A DNA stretch of 64,000 bases from Rebecca billardiae RCC1528 (lineage: Eukaryota; Haptophyta): assembly GCA_965240325.2 (NCBI GenBank), contig OZ251225.1, forward strand, positions 310,001 to 374,000, written 5' to 3'. Below are positions 60,621 through 64,000 of the stretch, piece by piece. The translations under genes were made by a program, and so were the position numbers. The notes under the pieces were generated by a model, which saw only the letters and a list, made by a program, of their open reading frames with translations, made no database searches and was not told the origin of the DNA. Each line of letters opens with the position of its first letter. The stretch's first letter is position 1.

Positions 60621-63374
60621 TCAGATGACGCCGGTGGACTGGAGCACATCCTCGATGGCCTGCACATCTGCGACGGCGGCGGGCACCATGTTGGACTCCT
60701 GCCACACTCGCGAGAACGCCTTGGCCACGCGGTGCACGATCTCCTTCCCGTCGACGAGGAGGTAGAGCAGCTGCGGCGGCGGGTCGGCGGCCGAGCCGCG
60801 CTTCGGCGCACGCATCTTGCACTCGACGTCGGTCACGCTGGAGGCGCCCGCGTGGCCGACGGCGGCGCACAGCACGTCCTCCCTGTGGTGGAAGTGCAGC
60901 CAGCTGCCTCGGAGCTGCGGCCACGTCTTGGCCACGTGCGCCGACGGCACGCACAGCTCGAGCGCGCGCGGCCGCGCGCCGAGCGGCACGCCGAGCGACG
61001 CGACGCTGACGAGCGTCTCGACGCGCTGCAGCGGGGTGGGCAGCACGCCCATCGCGAGGTCAGCGGCGCCCGCCGTGCGCGCGGCGGCGGGGAGGCTCGC
61101 CGCTGCCTGCAGCTCCGCGAGCACCTCGCACGCGAGCAGCCCGCCCGCGCCGTGCGCGACCACGCACAGCGGCGCGCGCGCGCCGCACAGCTGCGCGAGC
61201 GAGGAGAGACCGGTGCCGATGGCGGAGCGCAGCCGCGCGCGCTCGTCGGAGCGGTCGTACGAGAGCGCCTCGAGGTCGAAGATCGCCTCGCGCAGCGCGA
61301 GCTCCTCGAGCGCCGCCGCGCCCGCCCCGCCGCCGTGCTGCTGGAAGTGCTGGTACCCCGCCGAGGGCCAGTGCACCGTGTGCACGACGAGGCCGCTCGC
61401 CGCGTCCGCCAGCCGCGTCCACAGCAGCTCGCGCGTGAACTCCTTCTGGAGGCTCTCGACGAAGGCGGCGAGCGCGCCCGCGTACCGCCCGCGCTCCTTG
61501 TCGAGGCCGCCCGCGCTGACGACGAGCACGGCCACCTTGGTCGACGCGCACGGCCGCGCGCGCCCCGCCGCGGCGCACAGCCGCTCGTACACGGCGCACA
61601 CCGGCCGGGGGGGCGGCCGTCCCTCGTACCGCGCGGGCAGCCGGCCCGCGCTCAGCAGCGGCGTCGGCCGCTTGGTGAGCGTGCGGCGCGAGCGGTTGCG
61701 CTTGGCGTCGATCGACTCGTTGAAGAAGGCGATGTCGAGGCGCGTGCCGTCGTCCGTCAGCCGGTCGTGCAAGAACTCGGTGAACGCCTGCGAGTTGAGC
61801 AGCAGCGCGAGCCACTCGCGGCACCCTTCCGGGAAACTTCCGAGCAGCCGCTCGTCGTCGAAGAAGTCGGCGGGCACGGCGCGCGCGCTCACCTTGGCGG
61901 GCGGCATGACGTACAGCTCGGGCAGCCGCTCGAAGACGGAGGTGAAGAAGCGAAGGAATGCCGCCTTCACCAGCCGCGCCGCCCCCGACGGCGCCGACGG
62001 GTCCGGCCGCTCGCCCTGCTCGGTGCCGTCCGAGTCGTACGCGGTCTCAGACGCGCCGTCCAGCTCGTCCGGGTGCGGCGGCAGTTGGAACGCGGAGACG
62101 AGGTCGCCGTGCACGCCGGCGGCGGGGGCGCGGCGCGGGGTGAGCGGCTCGGCGGACGCGAGCGTCGCGTGCGCCGGCGCCGCCGCGCCGCCGCCGCCGC
62201 CGCCCCTCTCGCCGCCCGCGCCGGCCGGCGCGCGCCGCGTCGCCGGCCGGCACACGCGCGCGAGCGTGCGCATCAGCTTGCGCCTGGCGCGCGGCGGCAG
62301 CCGCAGCTTCGAGTAGAGGGCGCGGTCGAGGATGACGGTGTTGTCGTCGAGGTGGACCTGCACGACGTCGGGCGGGATCTCGTTCGTCTCGCTCACCACG
62401 TCCGGCGTCGCGCCCACCAGGAACGGCACCGGCGCCTGCAGGAAGCCAGAGAGGCGCGCGGGCAGCACGGGCACGTACACGTGCTCCCACGCGAGCGGGA
62501 ACAGCAGCCCGACCAGGCTCTCGCACGCCATGGTGAGGACGTGCGTGTGCGCGGAGAGGAGGAGGAGCTTCTGCTCGGCCAGCAGCAGCGCCCACACGCT
62601 CACCAGGTTGTGCGCGTCGAGGCACTTGGTCACCACCAGCCAGTCGGACGCGCTCGCGAGCGACCGCGGGAAGTCGAGGGGCGCGGGGCTGGGCGACTCG
62701 ATGCGGAGGCCGCCGAGCGAGAGGGTGGTGGGCTCGCCCGGCGGCGCGATGCGCGCGTCGAGCGCGGGCTGCACGTGCGCCGGCTTCAGCGGCTTCATCC
62801 CCTCCGTGATGTGCATCCGGTACAGGTAGCGGCAGCACTCGGTGAGCAGCTCGAACGCGGGCACGCGCGAGATGAGGCACACGCACTGCTGCGCGTACAC
62901 CTCGTCCGCGTGCGCGCGCTCGGTGGGGTCGCCGATGAAGCGGCGGACGATCTCGGGGTCGAGCGCGTCCATCCACGTGATGCACACGCCGTACACGCGC
63001 GTGCGGTCGCCCGTCGTCAGCACGAACGAGTTGGTGACTGGGATCGGGTTCTGCTGGTGCTCGGCGAGCGTCGCGAGCTGGATGCCGTTCGGGAAGCAGA
63101 ACTCCGCGCAGTCGGCGGGGAACGGGGTGCTCGGGCGGTCCGCCGCGGGCGTGCGCGACGTGATCTGCGGCTCGAAGCGGTCGTCTGGCCGCGGGAACGT
63201 GCGGTGTGGCGACGGCGGCACGAGCGGAGCGCCGGCCGGCGGCGATGAGCGCGGCGGTGGCGGCGGCGGCTGCATGTGCGACCCCATCGCGCGCAGCGGG
63301 ATGAGCCGCGACCCGACACCAGCCTCGATGTAGTACTCCACGATGTTCCGACCGACCCACCATTCGTCTGGCAT
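60621..63374 (-). CDS. Tripartite DENN-domain protein fused to an alpha/beta-hydrolase-like region
   Basis: DENN proteins are guanine-exchange factors for Rab GTPases in membrane traffic. This single exon gives 917 residues from the ATG at 63372-63374. A Pro-rich leader precedes the uDENN segment (CFPNGIQLATLAEHQQNPIP, TRVYGVCITWMDAL). The core DENN follows (LVSVWALLLAEQKLLLLSAH, LFPLAWEHVYVPVLPARLSG, FLVGATPDVV). The dDENN is helical (KAAFLRFFTSVFERLPELYV, REWLALLLNSQAFTEFLHDR). From about residue 611 there is KVAVLVVSAGGLDKE, and near 738 LCVVAHGAGGLLACEVLAEL, which looks like a lipase-type nucleophile elbow with Ser replaced by Gly. The hydrolase-like assignment is weaker than DENN. It is divergent from UFL1. 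Confidence 0.85.
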   Translation of the reverse strand: MPDEWWVGRNIVEYYIEAGVGSRLIPLRAMGSHMQPPPPPPRSSPPAGAPLVPPSPHRTFPRPDDRFEPQITSRTPAADRPSTPFPADCAEFCFPNGIQLATLAEHQQNPIPVTNSFVLTTGDRTRVYGVCITWMDALDPEIVRRFIGDPTERAHADEVYAQQCVCLISRVPAFELLTECCRYLYRMHITEGMKPLKPAHVQPALDARIAPPGEPTTLSLGGLRIESPSPAPLDFPRSLASASDWLVVTKCLDAHNLVSVWALLLAEQKLLLLSAHTHVLTMACESLVGLLFPLAWEHVYVPVLPARLSGFLQAPVPFLVGATPDVVSETNEIPPDVVQVHLDDNTVILDRALYSKLRLPPRARRKLMRTLARVCRPATRRAPAGAGGERGGGGGGAAAPAHATLASAEPLTPRRAPAAGVHGDLVSAFQLPPHPDELDGASETAYDSDGTEQGERPDPSAPSGAARLVKAAFLRFFTSVFERLPELYVMPPAKVSARAVPADFFDDERLLGSFPEGCREWLALLLNSQAFTEFLHDRLTDDGTRLDIAFFNESIDAKRNRSRRTLTKRPTPLLSAGRLPARYEGRPPPRPVCAVYERLCAAAGRARPCASTKVAVLVVSAGGLDKERGRYAGALAAFVESLQKEFTRELLWTRLADAASGLVVHTVHWPSAGYQHFQQHGGGAGAAALEELALREAIFDLEALSYDRSDERARLRSAIGTGLSSLAQLCGARAPLCVVAHGAGGLLACEVLAELQAAASLPAAARTAGAADLAMGVLPTPLQRVETLVSVASLGVPLGARPRALELCVPSAHVAKTWPQLRGSWLHFHHREDVLCAAVGHAGASSVTDVECKMRAPKRGSAADPPPQLLYLLVDGKEIVHRVAKAFSRVWQESNMVPAAVADVQAIEDVLQSTGVI

Positions 63375-63633
63375 CGTCGCACGCCGCCGCCACGCGTTTT
63401 TGCGGACGCGCCGCCGCGCCTTGGGTCGGCCTGCAAGATGGCAGCGGGCCAGCCCGGCGGCCACAGCAGTGTGAAGTCCTTGCCTGCCAAGTGCAAGTGC
63501 ACAGGCAAAGTCCGGCTGCTGGTCCGTCCGGCTGCCGTAGAAAACCAAATCGAGGCGAAATAAAATAATCGGAAATTCATCCGGCCGTCTTCATCTCATC
63601 GACACCCCACCCATCCGCGACGTGGCCGCCAGC
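63375..63633. promoter_or_regulatory. Shared promoter region, DENN protein / UFL1
   Basis: A 259-bp spacer lies between divergent start codons. Confidence 0.45.
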
Positions 63634-64000
63634 ATGGAGGAGATCCTGCGCCTGCAGCGCGAGCTCGCGGAGGTGCAGCAGACATCGGCGCAGCTCAAGC
63701 TGTCGGAGCCGAACGTCGTGGAGATCGTCTCCAAGCTCATCCAGGCCGGCAAGCTCAAGCTCATCTTCACGCAGAACGGCAAGGAGTACCTCACGCACGA
63801 GCAGCTGCTGTCCGAGCTCGAGGACGAGGTGCTCGCACACGGCGGCCGCGCCAACCTGTCCGAGCTGCAGCCCACGCTCAACGTCGACCTCACGTACATC
63901 GAGCAGGCGGCGAGGCAGCTGCTCGAGAAGGACCCGAGCGCGCAGCTGCTGCAGGGCGAGATCCTCACCGAGTGGTACCTCGACGGCGTCGCCGAGCAGA
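63634..64000 (+). CDS. UFL1: UFM1-protein ligase 1 (UFL1), N-terminal part, cut by the right edge
   Basis: UFL1 is the scaffold E3 ligase that attaches UFM1 to substrates such as ribosomal protein uL24 (RPL26) at the ER. The ATG at 63634 begins MEEILRLQRELAEVQQTS and the frame is open to the edge (122 codons). Matches to animal and plant UFL1 are clear: LKLSEPNVVEIVSKLIQAGK, LIFTQNGKEYLTHEQLLSEL, VLAHGGRANLSELQPTLNVD, LTYIEQAARQLLEKD, LQGEILTEWYLDGVAEQ. These are the N-terminal winged-helix repeats that contact UFBP1 and UFC1. Presence of UFL1 implies an intact UFMylation pathway. Confidence 0.95.
   Translation, partial: MEEILRLQRELAEVQQTSAQLKLSEPNVVEIVSKLIQAGKLKLIFTQNGKEYLTHEQLLSELEDEVLAHGGRANLSELQPTLNVDLTYIEQAARQLLEKDPSAQLLQGEILTEWYLDGVAEQ

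Noticed and set aside
60732-63248. An 838-residue Arg/Val-rich plus-strand frame
   Set aside because: Antisense shadow of the DENN gene.

Overview
The window is eukaryotic nuclear DNA, most likely from a GC-rich unicellular alga or related protist (haptophyte-like or stramenopile-like). Coding blocks are very GC-rich with strongly GC-biased third codon positions. They alternate with AT-richer spacers full of microsatellites, inverted repeats and small transposon-like elements. Introns are few and short (101-213 bp). Genes include UFL1, a tripartite DENN protein, a hybrid histidine kinase, a GH30 glucosylceramidase, a P450 and prolyl 4-hydroxylase. The exact lineage cannot be fixed from the sequence alone.

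Layout, left to right: XPG/ERCC5 nuclease (-, runs off the left edge) head-to-head with a FANCE-like protein (+); a 1-kb GTACCA-rich foldback element; a GT25-like glycosyltransferase (+); a repeat-rich spacer; a SHIPPO-like protein (-) head-to-head with a GH30 glucosylceramidase (+); a 5-kb spacer with a 0.9-kb palindrome; an unresolved coding-like region (-) next to a hybrid histidine kinase (+); a family-2 glycosyltransferase (-) and a large SFI1-like repeat protein (+) separated by a second foldback element; an aspartic protease (-) head-to-head with a ShK/prolyl 4-hydroxylase (+); a cytochrome P450 (+); an uncharacterised protein (+); ATP10 (+) and a trailing reading frame (+); a 2,738-residue FHA/RVSF repeat protein resembling Ki-67 (-, five exons) head-to-head with an NSE1-like protein (+); repeats; PhLP2 (-) head-to-head with TRMO (+); SLC35F (-) head-to-head with an unknown protein (+); a piggyBac-like non-autonomous element; a DENN protein with a dead hydrolase-like tail (-) head-to-head with UFL1 (+, runs off the right edge).

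Three themes stand out. First, most genes form divergent pairs whose start codons are only 117-294 bp apart, so they probably share bidirectional promoters; mobile-element-like sequence sits mostly in the convergent spacers. Second, splice donors are mostly GTGCG rather than GTRAGT, and one intron is GC-AG. Third, the 42.0-50.8 kb gene combines a Ki-67-type FHA domain, a 15-copy TP-rich 60-residue repeat, an RVSF PP1-docking motif and a basic tail in one reading frame across five exons. It is the best candidate here for an undescribed system: a protist Ki-67-like chromosome-coating protein.
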